Assembly: GCA_004335835.1 (NCBI GenBank) | Contig: RWJK01001898.1 | Coordinates: 62,001 to 126,000, forward strand | DNA length: 64,000 nt | DNA from: Scenedesmus sp. ARA3 | Taxonomy: Eukaryota > Chlorophyta > Chlorophyceae > Sphaeropleales > Scenedesmaceae | Direction: 5' to 3' | Notes under the pieces: generated by a model | What the model was told of the DNA's origin: nothing | Databases searched by the model: none | The model's input: the letters and a program-made list of their open reading frames with translations, nothing else | Position numbers and translations under genes: made by a program | Part shown: positions 22,729 through 34,323 of the stretch, piece after piece | Layout of the letters: the number at the start of each line of letters is the position of its first letter | How positions within the stretch are numbered: the stretch's first letter is position 1

Positions 22729-23866
22729 GTGGATGGCCCAAACACCCCCCACTGGACAGTGAGTGGACTGTCTGTGGATCAGCCTTTGTCATTAATGATG
22801 GACAGTTTAGCACGAGAAATGTGTACACAACCCTCGATAAACACCATCTCCTTCGAGATCCTGGCTTTGTCTTAATTCGTCCTTTTGCACCAAATCAATG
22901 CCATGGCTCCACACCAGAGCCCGTCCAGTGCCCAAGCGAGACAGGCACGAGCAGAACACTGATCGCATGCAATGCTGGCGTAGACAGCGCCAGGCAGCAC
23001 AGCAGCACAGCAGCACCACAGCAGCAACTTGCGCACCGCACCTGTAGCCTACAGCCTGTAGGCGGCCTGCCAGCAACACAGTACCCATCTAAACAAATGT
23101 TTTACAAGCTGCTGCATGTACTGGCAATGCCAAGAAGAATGCTGTAGATAGGTGTAGTAGGCACACAGCCGGTGCATGCACTGCTGACACTGCGCAGCGC
23201 CTGCAGGACAACAATGCAGATGCAGAGAAGCGCTGTTGAGTGATGCTGCACCTCACATACTATGTATTACCCGGGGGCCCCAAACGCTGGTGGTGCTGGC
23301 AGGCTGCCGCCGGCCACACAGTAGCTGTGGCACATGCCTGAGATGCACAAATGCGCAACGTAAGAAGACAGAGAGGGTCTGGCCGCATAGACACGTGCAG
23401 TACAAAAGCAAAACACACACCGTGGCACGGTGCACCAGGTTCAACAGATTGTCATGACGGGGTGATGTGCACATGCAAGCAAGTTTGCATCATCTTGTAA
23501 AGATGGACAGTCTTGCATGATAAATGCAAAGCTGCGCACCAGCATACACAGAACAGCCTGAGATGTGCGCAATGAGCAGTTAAATGCACAGCTCCAGGTA
23601 CAACAAAAACCTCAACTCTGGACACATGTACATTCTTCTTAGGCAGTCGGAAACAGTCAGAAAGGCAATTTCAGTGTCAGCTAGGAGACGCATTGGCAGC
23701 TGGGGCTGCTGCTGCTGCTGCTGCTGCGAGAGGCAGGGACTAGCCTGACACAGCCAACACCTACCCAACAACTGCAACACCTCGAGATGCAACTACCTCA
23801 AGATGCAACTACCTAGAGCAAGCTAGGGCGTATCAACTCTGTGCTGCATCCAACCTGCCAAGCCAG
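22729..23866. other. Region right of the gap without supported genes
   Basis: No exon with family resemblance is visible. Short frames in 22.8-23.1 kb and 23.6-23.8 kb (a glutamine-rich minus-strand frame) have no splice support. The block at 23500-23535 (GCAAAGCTGCGCACC) resembles 52838-52874, hinting at an old dispersed repeat. The 3' UTR of the carrier gene should end here. Confidence 0.4.
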
Positions 23867-26800
23867 CTAGCGGTTAGCTGGTGCGCGTGCAGGCGCCTCT
23901 GCAGGGTCGATGCTGCAAGCTTGCGGTGCACTGCCTGCAGCTGCTGCAGCTGTTGCCGATGCTGCACACGGTGATGGCTGCACCACACAAGCGCCACAAG
24001 GTGCACCTGTGGCCTTGCCACTGGCGCTGCTGCTCGAGGGGCTGTTGGCCTCGGTAGGCGGCTGCTGCTGCTGCTGCTGCGGCGGCGGCGGCGGCGGTTG
24101 ACTTAAGATGCTGGCCCCATTGCTGCCCCCTCCGCAAGCCTGCATACTCTTCTGGCCACCCATGCTGCTGCTGCTATCATTGGCCCCACTGCTGCTGCTG
24201 CTGCTGCTGCATTCCGGCAGTGCCTGCAAGTTCCCGTGCTGATCACACACTACACAAGCTGCATTCCCAACCACACCAGCAGACTGCAGCTGCTGTATCT
24301 GCTGGTTGCAGCGCTGCGCACTGCTGAGCACCCTGTGCAGCTGCTGGTGCTGGGCGCGTGCGTGTGCTACCTCCTGCTTTGCTTCCAGCTCCAGCAGCAG
24401 CTTGCGCATGACCTCGTAGGTGCCAAAAGAGATGATGGCGGAGGGTACCAGCCGAAGCGTGGCAGCCCCGAGGCCCCTGCAGCAGCAGCAGCAGCAGTAG
24501 TGCCAATGCAGACAGCTGTGAGTAGGTAAAGGCAGAAGGTCCAGGCTTAGCACGGAAGCAAGCTTCCTGCTGCTGCAGCAGCAGCAGCAGCAGCAGCACA
24601 ACAGGCTTCTGATGGGAGTGTGAAACTCTTGCCAATGCTGCCAGGCAGCATGCACCGGAGCTGCACCCATGCTACAGCCAGCAGCATTGAGATGCGCCCA
24701 AACGCCCCTGCATGTCATACTCACGGCCTCACCTGTACAGTGCAGCAGGGCCGCCCTCTGCCAAAATCGCCCTCAGCACCTCGAGCATCCCTGGAGCAGC
24801 GGAAGCAGCAGCAGCACTGCCGCCACCGCCGCCACCTGCTGCTGCCGCCGCTGCTGCTGCACTGCCGCCGCTGGCTGCAGCAGCTGCCCCACCACCAACA
24901 CTACCTCCAGCTGCCGCTGCTGCTGCTGCTGCTGCTGCAGCCAGCTGCGTTGGCCCTGCCATTTGCATTCGCCGCGACACCGTTTCCAGCGGGAACGCCA
25001 CCATCTGGCCGCTCCAAGCTGCTACAACGCCGCAAGCTAGACTAGCACCAATGTCTGGCTCCCTGTGGTGTGCTTTGCTGTATGCACGCTTCAGCAGGTC
25101 GTGCAGCCTGCAGAGGGCACGGCAACACAGGCAGCAGGAGTGCAGTGGCAGCGAAACAGAGATAAGAAAAGCTTGCACTGTAGATTTGGGAGTGCTGTGT
25201 GTGGTGTGCTTTGATGCACGCACGCTATAGCAGGTCACACAGCAAGGTGGGCAGCCAGACATCGAATGGCCAGAGCCAGGCCGGCAGAGCGCACGTGTTC
25301 ATAACAGGGATGCAGCATGAACGGAGGTGCGCCCTTGAATGTTACATCTGCGTAGTGCATTTCCTTCAGGCTGCAATGTCCCCAAGTAACCACATCCAGC
25401 AGACATCTCGCATACAGCAAGCGACCCAATGCATGCTCGCAGCGCCTCTAAGCAGAATTGCAAAGTCCCTGCACCACGCCGCCGTACGTTGGCGCTGCCT
25501 CAGGTGCAGTGGCAGCCAGGCCAGGCCCCAGGCCCCTGCAAAGCGACCCCATGCCTTGCTATGCTGCCGTAGCAGCCACACAGTGCCGCAGACACATCAC
25601 ATCACAGCAGTCTTTCTACGCAGCAGCGGCTGCAGCAGGCTTCGCTGCCCCTCACCCATAGGTGATGGCTGCCTCAGGTGCAATCGCAGCCAGGCTGGGC
25701 CCCAGGCCCCTGTAGAAGGACCCCAGGCCTTCCTGCGCTGCCATAGCAGCCACGCAGTGCCGCAGCCCACTGTAGCGCTGCGCTGGCCCGAGTGTTACTC
25801 TGCTGCGGACAACTTCAAGAGGGTACAGCAGCGCCCAGCTAAGTGTGCCTGCGAGGCCTGCTGCTGCAAAGGTCTTGGCATAGCTGTCAGAACCAAACCA
25901 GGCTTTGAACCTGCGTAATAACACAGCAGAGCAGTGATAAGGGGGCAAAGAATGGGTGATGTGCTGCAGCAGGTCACGCAATCTCCTTCAACATGGCGAC
26001 ATGTGCAGTGCATGTAGCTGCCATCAGCAACTGCAGGCAACTAGGCCTGCCAGCGCAGCAGAGACAGGCTGTCTAACCTGCGACGCAGCCGACAGCCACG
26101 ACACACATGCAAACACCCAACACACAAGTCAACTCACAGGTCAAACGCAAAGAAGTCAACTGCGCGAGCTGGCGCGCTGCGCAGCACGTTGACCAGGTTT
26201 CCCCGGAACAGCGCGGCCACGCCTCCCTCAGCCATCATGCCCTGCGCGGCCGACAGCAGGTTGGACCCGGGGGGCAGCGCGCCTGCAGCAGCAGTGTAGC
26301 AGCAATAGCACGTGCATGGTTGGGCTGGCTTGGCAAGCGCAACATCAGTGTGACCACAGCGGCGTAAACGCATGCACAGACTGCACGTGATGCTGCTGCT
26401 TAACATTCTTTACCTGGAACATACGCTAACACGCAATTACAAACGCTATGAGATCAGCAGATGATGCACATCATGCTGAACAAGCAACAGCAAGCCCTTT
26501 CCAAACCCCACCTGCCATTGCTGCTAGGCGCAGCGTCTCCAGGGGTGCTGTTGCACTGCGGCTGGCGGCTCCAGCCACAGCACCAGCAAGCAGGTGGCCT
26601 GGCAGCAGCAGCAGCAGCAGCAGCAGGGAAAGCAAACGGAGCAGCAGCAACAGCAGTCAAAAGCAGGTTCGCATGGCTGTGAAAGCGGGTTCGTGACATT
26701 TTACCAGCCAACCAACCAAAGTATAGGACGGACCTACCTCAGGCACAAGCCCAGCGAGCCGATCTACCGCTCTGAGGGATTCAGGTACCCAGTTCTCCTT

Positions 26801-26956
26801 CATTACTTGGGCAATCGATTACTCGCACAAATTCAGCTGTTCCAGTTGCTTTTTTAGCCCAGCCACGGGCGGTTGGACCGCTGAAAGCACAGTGGCGACA
26901 AGGTGTGCACATTTGCCGTAGCATTGAGCGAATTTTCTGCACCTTGCACTGCTGGC

Positions 26957-26997
<41 letters not shown>

Positions 26998-27645
26998 GGC
27001 TGCTGCACTCACCCCAAGGTGCACCGATGTGCCTGTTGCGCTCCAGTACGCTGAAGTGGCCGCCCATGTCTGCGCACTGCAGCGCGGCAGCGCCGCTCAG
27101 CCAGTACTCGACGAGCGCTCCCTGCTGCGGCAGCAGCATGAAGAAGCGCCTGAACTCGCCAAAGCTGAGCCGCCTGAGGGGCAGCAAGAAAGGCAGCAGG
27201 ACAGGAGGCAGCAGTAGAGCAGGCAGCAGGGCAGCAGGCAGCACTGGTCAGTGATATGGAAGAAGCACCGGAACTCGGCAAAGCGGAGCTGCCTAGCAGC
27301 AGCAAGGGAGAAAGCAGCAGATGAGATAACAGCACCTTGTGAACGGAGGAGCGGCGACTTTTGGCGCAGTACAGCCGCCGCCGCAGCTATCATTGATACT
27401 TACAAGTGGCGGCCCTTGGCGCAGCTGCAGTCATCAGCCGCCTGCACGCCAACCCTCGCCAACCCTCGCCGCCAACTGCACTGCACTGCTGCTGCCACCG
27501 CCAGCTGCTGCTGCCTGTACAGCCAATAATATTTGATCCGTCGCGAGCAGGGCAAGCAGCTGCTCCAATACGTCCTGCCAACCACACTGCTGCTGCTGCC
27601 ACCACCACCACCGGCTCCTGCTGTGGCTGCGGTATATTACTATCA

Positions 27646-27739
<94 letters not shown>

Positions 27740-27857
27740 ACCGCGAGCCGTCCATGTCAATGCCCAACGCCACCTGCCCCAGCACATCCCATCAACTACA
27801 CTGCTGCTGTCACCACCACCACCAACTGCTAATGCTGCTGCCGCACACCTCTACCGC

Positions 27858-27893
<36 letters not shown>

Positions 27894-28662
27894 ACCGCGA
27901 GCCGTCCACGTCGATGCGCGCCAGCAGCTGCCCCACCACGTCCTGCCGGGTGCGCAGCACGCAGCGGCTGCGGGGGCTGCAGATGGACACACGCGCCAGG
28001 CTGGCATGCAGGTCATCCGCTGAGATGTGGCCGTCACCATCTGGGCAACGGAGGTGAGGCAGCAGGCAGCATGCACAGCCGGGTTGTGCAGGAGCAAGGC
28101 GTGGGTCGCGTCATATGCGAGCCTGCTGCCTGGGTGTTGACATGTCTGCAGTCTTGAGCATCATGAGGAGCAGCATCTGCAGCTAGTGCTGCCAGCAGGT
28201 GGTGTACTTGAAGACTGCTTTCCTAGACCGGTGAAAGCTAGTCAGACTTAAGTCAAACTCCCTACCAAGTCAGAGCTGCTCACCCAGGTCAAACTGGCTG
28301 AAGGCCTCTCGCAGCCCAGCCTCCCTCGACACCACAAACTCACGAAAAGCAGCATAGCCAACCTGCAGGTTGAGCAGCAAGGGTTGCAGGATCACTTATG
28401 GCGGCCGTAATGGCAGTGCTGCGGCAAGGCAGGGACATCGTGTAATGAAGCCGTAAGCTGCAAGCGATGCACCACAGCTGCTGTTACAGGCGCTGGAAGC
28501 TGCAATGCACGAGGAAACTGCAGTGCTGCAGGCACTGCAGGCTTTCCAGGACTGCACTTGAGCCTGTCCATCTACCACTGCCACTACTGCTGCAGCAGCT
28601 GCTGCTGCTAGCCTCGTGAGGCCTGCTCACCTCTCCCTCAAGCTCGTCCTCAGAGCTGCTCA

Positions 28663-28694
<32 letters not shown>

Positions 28695-28788
28695 AGCACG
28701 GCATCCAGGAAGGGCCTCACATAGCTGCGGGGCAGGTGGTGTGCTGCTGCAAAGTCCTGCAAGTCGGCCTCTGTGATGTGACCCTGCA

Positions 28789-28876
<88 letters not shown>

Positions 28877-29657
28877 CAACAACAAAGGGACTTCATTTGC
28901 ACAGCGTGCCTGCTTAGCACCTGCGTACCAAGGAGCTGGTGGAGCCATGCTGCAGCTAAGCTAGCTGGCTTTTTTCTGAAAATGGTGTATGTGGAAGGTG
29001 TGCTTGCAACGCCACCGGTGTGTGCACCCTACCGCTGGCGCATTGGACACGGATGCTGAGCAGGACGACGTGCATTGCAGCGCGTACTGCAAGAATACCT
29101 TGTCTGTCGGCCAGCTGTATGTCAGGCCGATTACTTCTCCCACCATAAGAACTGCTGGCCAGCTGAATGCAATAGGGCGCAGCTGTTCTTGCAAGTGCAG
29201 CTGCAGCTGCGCAAGCAGCAGCATTGCCTACTGTACAGCTGCAGTTTGACTACCTTGCGGTCCTTGTCAATCCTGTTGAAGGTGCTGCGGATGCTCTCGC
29301 CATGCACAGCAGTGTCCCAGAGGCTGCAAAGCAACAGCAACAGCAGCAGATTAGCTGAAAGGCTTGCAGCATGATCACCCAGGCAGGTGATGACGTGCTA
29401 CGCGTGTCAGCTGCCTGCAGCCTTGATACTGGGCTAAGCAGCTTTTGTGCGTGTTGGACATACCTGTTCGAGGCTCCGGTGATAGACGCATACGGTGCAC
29501 GCCTACGGGAGCGTCTGTGAGGCCTGCTCGCCCATCTACAAGGTGGCGGGCTACTGCTGCTGCTGGCCAAGGTGAAGTTGAGGTTCTCAGGAGCAGACTC
29601 TGAAGTTGATGCTAGTATCGAAAGGTTGCCTTGACTAGTTCTGAACACCAAGGGCAT
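23867..29657 (-). CDS. EF-hand, Ca-regulated mitochondrial carrier (SLC25A24/APC type, 757 aa)
   Basis: Eleven exons join in frame (2274 nt): 29657-29464, 29323-29254, 28783-28631, 28362-28284, 28040-27896, 27173-27013, 26598-26512, 26282-26138, 25910-25656, 25107-24733, 24476-23867. The N-terminal half has EF-hand loops at residues 84-95 (DKDRKGHITEAD), 164-175 (DLDGDGHISADD) and 209-220 (DVDGSRRLSFGE), followed by an amphipathic linker. The carrier domain starts near residue 268 with the threefold signature PLETLR (286), PLEVVR (375) and PLETVSRR (469). This architecture is that of the ATP-Mg/phosphate carriers of the mitochondrial inner membrane (SCaMC in animals, APC in plants). Oddities: a glycine/alanine-rich insertion of about 50 residues in the third repeat, and a ~175-residue low-complexity Ser/Gln/Pro tail. 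EF loop 1 has Lys at position 5, and loop 3 has Arg in place of the usual Gly at position 6. Confidence 0.9.
25488..25590 (-). repeat. Copy of carrier exon 9 end
   Basis: This repeats 25660-25770, the codons around MAAQEGLGSFYRGLGPSLAA, with the frame broken by substitutions and small gaps. It lies in intron 9, downstream of the real exon on the minus strand. Confidence 0.75.
26722..26882. repeat. Dispersed repeat, copy 2 (possible tRNA-derived SINE)
   Basis: The second copy of the family at 7700-7905, sitting in intron 6 of the carrier gene in the same orientation. Minus-strand CAGAGCGGTAGA resembles a tRNA A box. The shared 3' block CCAGCCACGGGCGGTTGGAC is identical in both copies. Confidence 0.6.
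27262..27302 (-). repeat. Copy of carrier exon 6 head
   Basis: This reads QLRFAEFRCFF against the real RLSFGEFRRFF at 27173 on. It is preceded by an AG and lies upstream (minus-strand sense) of the real exon. Most differences are replacements, so it looks neutral. Confidence 0.75.
27540..27790 (-). repeat. Two copies of carrier exon 5 end with a 31-unit CTG run
   Basis: 27737-27790 repeats the DVVGQLLARIDVDGSR codons plus donor (now GTAAG). 27540-27575 is a more decayed copy. The first is followed at 27646-27738 by 31 uninterrupted GCT/CTG units, CAG on the gene's sense strand and starting right after the copied donor. This is the longest pure triplet run in the window. Confidence 0.85.
28791..28874 (-). 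repeat. 28-unit CAG run at the exon 3 acceptor
   Basis: 84 bases of pure CAG on the plus strand, i.e. CTG on the sense strand of the carrier gene, ending 7 bases before exon 3 (28783). Exon 3 itself encodes a polyglutamine run. Confidence 0.9.
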
Positions 29658-29800
29658 TCGCAGCTGCAGAGTAAGTTGCCGTGTGAGGCTGCAGGTTACC
29701 ACGACGTGTATGAACGACGCAAACTTGACAGATATTGACTTGTAGATTGGCTTGACAGCTGGCTTAAGCTGTTGCCTTCTGTTGCATGTCCCTCTGGTGG

Positions 29801-29808
29801 TATATAAG
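29801..29808 (+). promoter_or_regulatory. Candidate TATA box for the DUF2358 gene
   Basis: TATATAAG lies about 330 bp before the ATG at 30132 and 144 bp upstream of the divergent carrier start at 29657, so 29658-30131 is a shared bidirectional promoter region. The orientation favours the plus strand. No matching element was found facing the carrier gene. Confidence 0.4.
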
Positions 29809-30131
29809 ACCCCTCGTGCATGCACTGCCAACGCTTTCGATCACGATCCAAGGCATCAGCCCAATTTTTTTCAAACGACGTTTTATGGGGTACTACTGCT
29901 ACCAAATCAGGACATACAAGCTAGTAGCTGACATTCAACCTTCTGGTTGCAAGTACTGTACACCACGTTCACCACGCGACAAACCGTACTAGTATGAGAC
30001 GCCTACCCACCAGCACTTGACCTGTTCTGCTAAGCGAGCAGCTAGCCAGCAGCAGCAGCAGCAACAACAGCATCTGCAACCCTAGGACCCCTAGGACAGC
30101 ACGGACTGCTAGCAGCGCATGCAAAGGGAGA

Positions 30132-32060
30132 ATGCACTCCTCAGCTCTTCCCACATGCTGGCATGAGCAATGTTTATCTTGGAAGGCCCAGGCAGTTCAT
30201 TCATCCATGCTGCACCGCATGGTGCAGCCAGCTTACCTTGCGTTCAAACAGCAGTGCAGGCAACCATCCGCCTCTAGCAGCAGCAGCGGGAGCAGCAGCA
30301 TAAGCAGAGTAGCAGCATCTGTAGCTCAGCATGCACATGTTGAACCAGCGCATACTGCGCTGCAGCGGGTAGCAGTTACACCTGCCTACGCCATTCCTGT
30401 ATATGGCGCTGCGCGCAGCAGCTGTAGTGGTGGTTCAGTAGCAAACAGCACAGGCCATAGCATACCTAGCATCCCAGCCACCTTACACGGAGCTGTCACC
30501 AGCAGCAGCAGCATTGTCAGCAGTGGACCAGCAAAGATACTGGGTGGCGCGCCAGGCCCACCAAAGCCGGGGAAGGATAGTGATGAGTTTGGGCCAAACT
30601 TTGGAGGTGAGGGGGAATGCTGCTAGTAGCCCGCTGCGTGCCAGTGCTGGGGACAGCAACCCTGCAGGGAGCGGCAGCGTAGCCACCCTTGGTTTTAATT
30701 GGTTGAATGCTGCTGCCTGCTGCTGCCTGCTGTGCTGGCCGGCTGTGCCCTCATTAGAGGCTGTGGTGGTGCTGCCCATTAGAGGCCGTGGTGGTGGTGG
30801 GGTATGCATTGCCCATTCTTATGTTTGCCAGTGAGACATGGGCTTTGACTAAGCAGCAGTCGGAGAGCCTGGAGTGTGTACATTCTAGTTGCTTGCGGCA
30901 GTTGTTACACGTGCGGCTCTCTGATAGACAACGCTTGGTGGACATCAGAAAGCAGTGCGGCGCAGTCAGCCTTGCAGATCACCTGACGGCAGCCCACCTG
31001 AGGTGGCTAGGTCATGTCGTGCGCATGGATGAGGGTAGGATCCATCAAGTTGCATTTTTCTGTTTAATGCATGGAGTGACAAAGCGGCCTAGGGGCCGAC
31101 CCCCAGTTGGCAGGATTGTGTACACAGCGATTTGCAGCAGCTAGGACTCCCCCATCAGATGGATGACCTACGCAGTTACTGTCTCATGAGGGGTGCATGG
31201 CGGTCTATGGTGTACATGGTTACCCACCCTGATGCTGCAGGGGCTCCTATGAGGCTCCCGCTCATCCGCTCACTGTAGGCAGCAGCAGTCAGGCTTGCGA
31301 CAGCAGCGCCTGCAGCAAATGTTACCCGGCGTCTAATGAGCCATTCATGATTTGTGGTGTGGGTTGGCAGTGCCCTTGTGAAAGGATCCACCCAACACAG
31401 GAGTGCACTGACGCAGTGGTCCAGATCAGGGCCATCAGCAATTGAGAGAGATGCCAAGCAAGTGCTTTTGTGTTCAAGGTTTTGGCCGTATCTGGCCCTG
31501 GCTTGTGGGTTTGCACTCACTGGTTAGGAATCACCTAAGGTGGTTTGGGAGTGGCTCCCTCCTCTGGGTTCACCTCTTGCTGGGTACACCTCTTGCAAAA
31601 TAAGCGTGTAATTGATTGATGTTATTGATTGGTGGTGCTGCGCAAGGAACTGCCGCTGCAAACAACCCATCTAAATATTCTAATTGTTTGTGTGCCTGCT
31701 GCTGCTGTCTGCTGCTGCGCCCTGACCAGAGGCTGTGGTGGTGCTGCGCGAGGACCTGCCGCTGCTGTTCGTGCAGGAGATGCGCTTCCACATCTACAGG
31801 GAGGACGTCACCTTCAGGTGGGCAGTGCAAACCCTTAGCTTAGAACCCGTATCATCTTTTGTTGATTGTTTCATTCAGCCACAAACATATGCAGGCACGT
31901 TGTGACCTTCAGGTGTGCAGCCTGTAGGGATGGACAATCGTTAGCCGGCAATCTTCTTTGAACATGAACCACCCACACCACCTGGACAGCTGTGACAGCC
32001 ACAGCAGCTGCAACCAGCTGTGCCGCCAGCTTGCTGCACTGCTGGGCAGCACTACCTGCC

Positions 32061-32121
<61 letters not shown>

Positions 32122-33320
32122 CTGCTGCTGCTGCTGCCCCCACATCAGCATCCGCTGTCATCACCTGCCTTGGTTTTCTTGAATATTCGCTTTTGTCTTC
32201 AGGACGCCCTTGCTGCGCTACGCGAACGGGCTGTGGAAGTACCAACTGCTAGCTCTGCTGCTGCCGATGCCGTCACCTCAGCTATCCGCTGCAACCACTC
32301 CCTTGAGCCGCTCCATTCTGGTTGCCCTCGCTGGGCTACCTGAGCGGCCCCAGGAATCTCAGCCTGCTTCCCGGGAATCACAGCCTGGCTCCGCTGCTGC
32401 CGACACCACTCGTATTCTTCAATTTCTCTCTATTGCTCGCAGGACGCCCTCGCTGCGCTACCTGAGTGGGCTGTGGAAGTACCGGCTGCTGGCGCGAGGC
32501 GCGCGCTGGCTGGGGCGGCTGCTGTACTCCGACATGAGCTGCAGCGTGCAGCGCATGTGGCAGCCGCCTGGCAACAGGAGGCAACTCAGGTGCGTTTGGG
32601 GGCGGCTGCTGCCGTTGCAGGGGGCAGTGCATAGGGCAGGGGCGGGAGTGGCTGCCGCCAGGCAACAGGCGGCAGCTTGGATCAGGCGTGCTGCGAGACA
32701 TCGTGACGTCAGCAGCAGAAGCAAGCAATCACCCTGCTTCTCTGCTGCGCTGCAGGGTTCGCTGGTCAGTGTCAGGCGTGCCGCGGGTTCCGCTGCTTGC
32801 TGGCGACCAGGCTTTGTCCACAGAGGTGATCAGCACCTACACCTTCGACTCGCAGGGCAAGATCTTCGAGCACCAGGTGGGTCACTTGTGTGCAATGAAG
32901 GTGTGCCTGCAGGTGGGAGGGTCAGCGGGCAGCTCTGGGCCCCTGCCTTCAGTGTACGTGCGCAGGGCAGCTACTTGTTCGCGGGTGGCAGCGTGTACTG
33001 CCAAGACCCGATGATGCAGGAGCAACAGGAAACACCTGTACACAGGTGTATGCCTAGAATCGTCCTATTTACAGGAAACACGATGGCTGGCCAGTGCTCG
33101 GCTTGACGCAGTGCACGCAGGCTCGCCATCTTGTTGTAGCGTGTGTGTGGACTCAGTGTTTGGCCTCCTGCTGCTGCTGCTGCTGGCTGGCCAGGTCGAC
33201 CAGATCATCCCTCCAGAGTCCCCGCTTGTCAAGACTCTGGAGTGGCTGATGGCGCGGCTGCAGCCCGGCGCATCACTGCAGCCGCAGCTGCCTATTCCTG
33301 GCATGCCTAGGGGCTACTAG
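30132..33320 (+). CDS. DUF2358 protein, probably plastid-targeted (318 aa)
   Basis: Exons 30132-30606, 31730-31817, 32443-32589, 32756-32876 and 33195-33320 join in frame (957 nt). The first ~130 residues are Ser/Ala-rich and basic, like an algal transit peptide; ATG 30207 is an alternative start. The conserved part follows the DUF2358 (SnoaL-fold) pattern of plant and algal plastid proteins: REDLPLLFVQEMRFHIYRED-VTFR, then a GLWKYRLLARGARWLGRLLY block. RMWQPP and VRWSVSGVPRVP precede TYTFDSQGKIFEHQVD. The molecular function of the family is unknown. Intron 1 (1.1 kb) contains a LINE fragment and copies of exon 2; intron 2 contains two copies of exon 3. TGTAA, the usual green-algal polyadenylation signal, occurs 22 bases after the stop (33342-33346), which would make a very short 3' UTR. 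Confidence 0.85.
30774..31277 (+). mobile_element. LINE (non-LTR retrotransposon) 3' fragment
   Basis: This encodes the C-terminal end of a non-LTR reverse transcriptase polyprotein: ILMFASETWALTK, then LECVHSSCLRQLL and LRWLGHVVRMD. After a frameshift near 31100 it continues WQDCVHSDLQQLG and GAWRSMV, ending at a stop at 31275. The pattern YGSETWxL...RxLRWxGHxxRM...W..DL is typical of LINE tails. There is no RT catalytic core, so it is 5'-truncated, and it sits in the first intron of the DUF2358 gene. Its left edge abuts partial copies of that gene's exon 2 (about 30761-30796). Confidence 0.8.
31629..31662 (+). repeat. Copy of DUF2358 exon 2 head
   Basis: It reads VVLRKELPLQ against the real VVLREDLPLL at 31730 on; the copy ends inside the fourth leucine codon. 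Two still shorter fragments of the same exon start lie at about 30761-30777 and 30779-30796, left of the LINE piece, so the LINE inserted into or next to this duplicated stretch. Confidence 0.7.
32203..32350 (+). repeat. Two copies of DUF2358 exon 3 head
   Basis: 32203-32255 starts after a CAG acceptor and reads RTPLLRYANGLWKYQLLA against the real RTPSLRYLSGLWKYRLLA at 32443. 32325-32350 is a shorter fragment (CCCTCGCTGGGCTACCTGAG). A CTG run at 32064-32110 precedes the first copy. Confidence 0.8.
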
Positions 33321-34323
33321 TATGAGCCTGGAGACAGCCTGTGTAATGAGAACCTCTGTGCAAGTGGCTGGTGGTGCAGCGCTACAGCCGGTGGCGGTGC
33401 TGCAGGCGCACCTGCCCAGTAATGAATTTCCTTGCATCATGCATAAGGAAGCGGCATGGCAGCCACCGGTGTGGTACCACACATCAGTGCTGCCAGCAGG
33501 CTGCGCAGGTACTTTGGATACCCCAGGCATGCCTCAGCAGCAGGCTAGCGCCATTTGAAAGTACGTATAGTTTTGAAAGCAGCACTTGCTTCTTCTAGCA
33601 AGCGCTTCAGCATCCAAAGCAAGTGTGTGGTGGTTGCCATGCCGCTCCCGTTCATGGTGTACTTCAGCTTTTTTTTACTTCAGCTGGTGGCGGCAGTACA
33701 ACTTGCTGAGCAGGGTTGCCGGGGACCGCTAGTCCTTCGTGACACCACAAGGGATTCCAGAGTGAAACATGTGCAGCAAGGACGCGTCCCGTCAGTGTGG
33801 CTGGTGCTGACTTGGCAGGCTTCTTGCCCGGGAACCAGAACTAGTGTTGAACATGAGCTTTGTGGTAGCTGTGTCGTTGACGCGGCTTAATTAAAGATTT
33901 CCATTACATGACATTGTTACGTCGCAGACATTGCGAAGGAGTTTGGCTAGCCAGTGGATTGATGTGCCGGCATAGTACATAGTCATTCCACAGGCTGTAA
34001 ACTTGTATGACAGTCAGCTTTATTGGCCTGTAGATCGTGCGCACAGACCTCGTGACAGCATGATTGGCCCAGCACAGCAAGCTGCTTTGAGCGGCCTTGC
34101 CGGGTCAGTGCAGTGCGTGCTGTCTTGCAATGTGCGGAACTTGACTGTATTTGCATGGTGAGTCTACAAGTGGGCTTGTTTGCTCAGGTGACGTTGACCT
34201 TCATCGCGTGGCATCTACTGCATGTGGTGTGGTGCGCAATCAGCAGCAGGCCAGACAACGTAAAGGCACAATGTTTGTGCCCTATTTTCCGCAGCTTGTG
34301 CGGCTGTTTGTTTAACAGCCTGC
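33321..34323. other. Intergenic region before the RCC1-like gene
   Basis: No supported exon. A frame at 33555-33890 has a hydrophobic stretch but no splice support or known family. The 5' exon(s) and promoter of the RCC1-like gene may lie in the right half. Confidence 0.4.
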
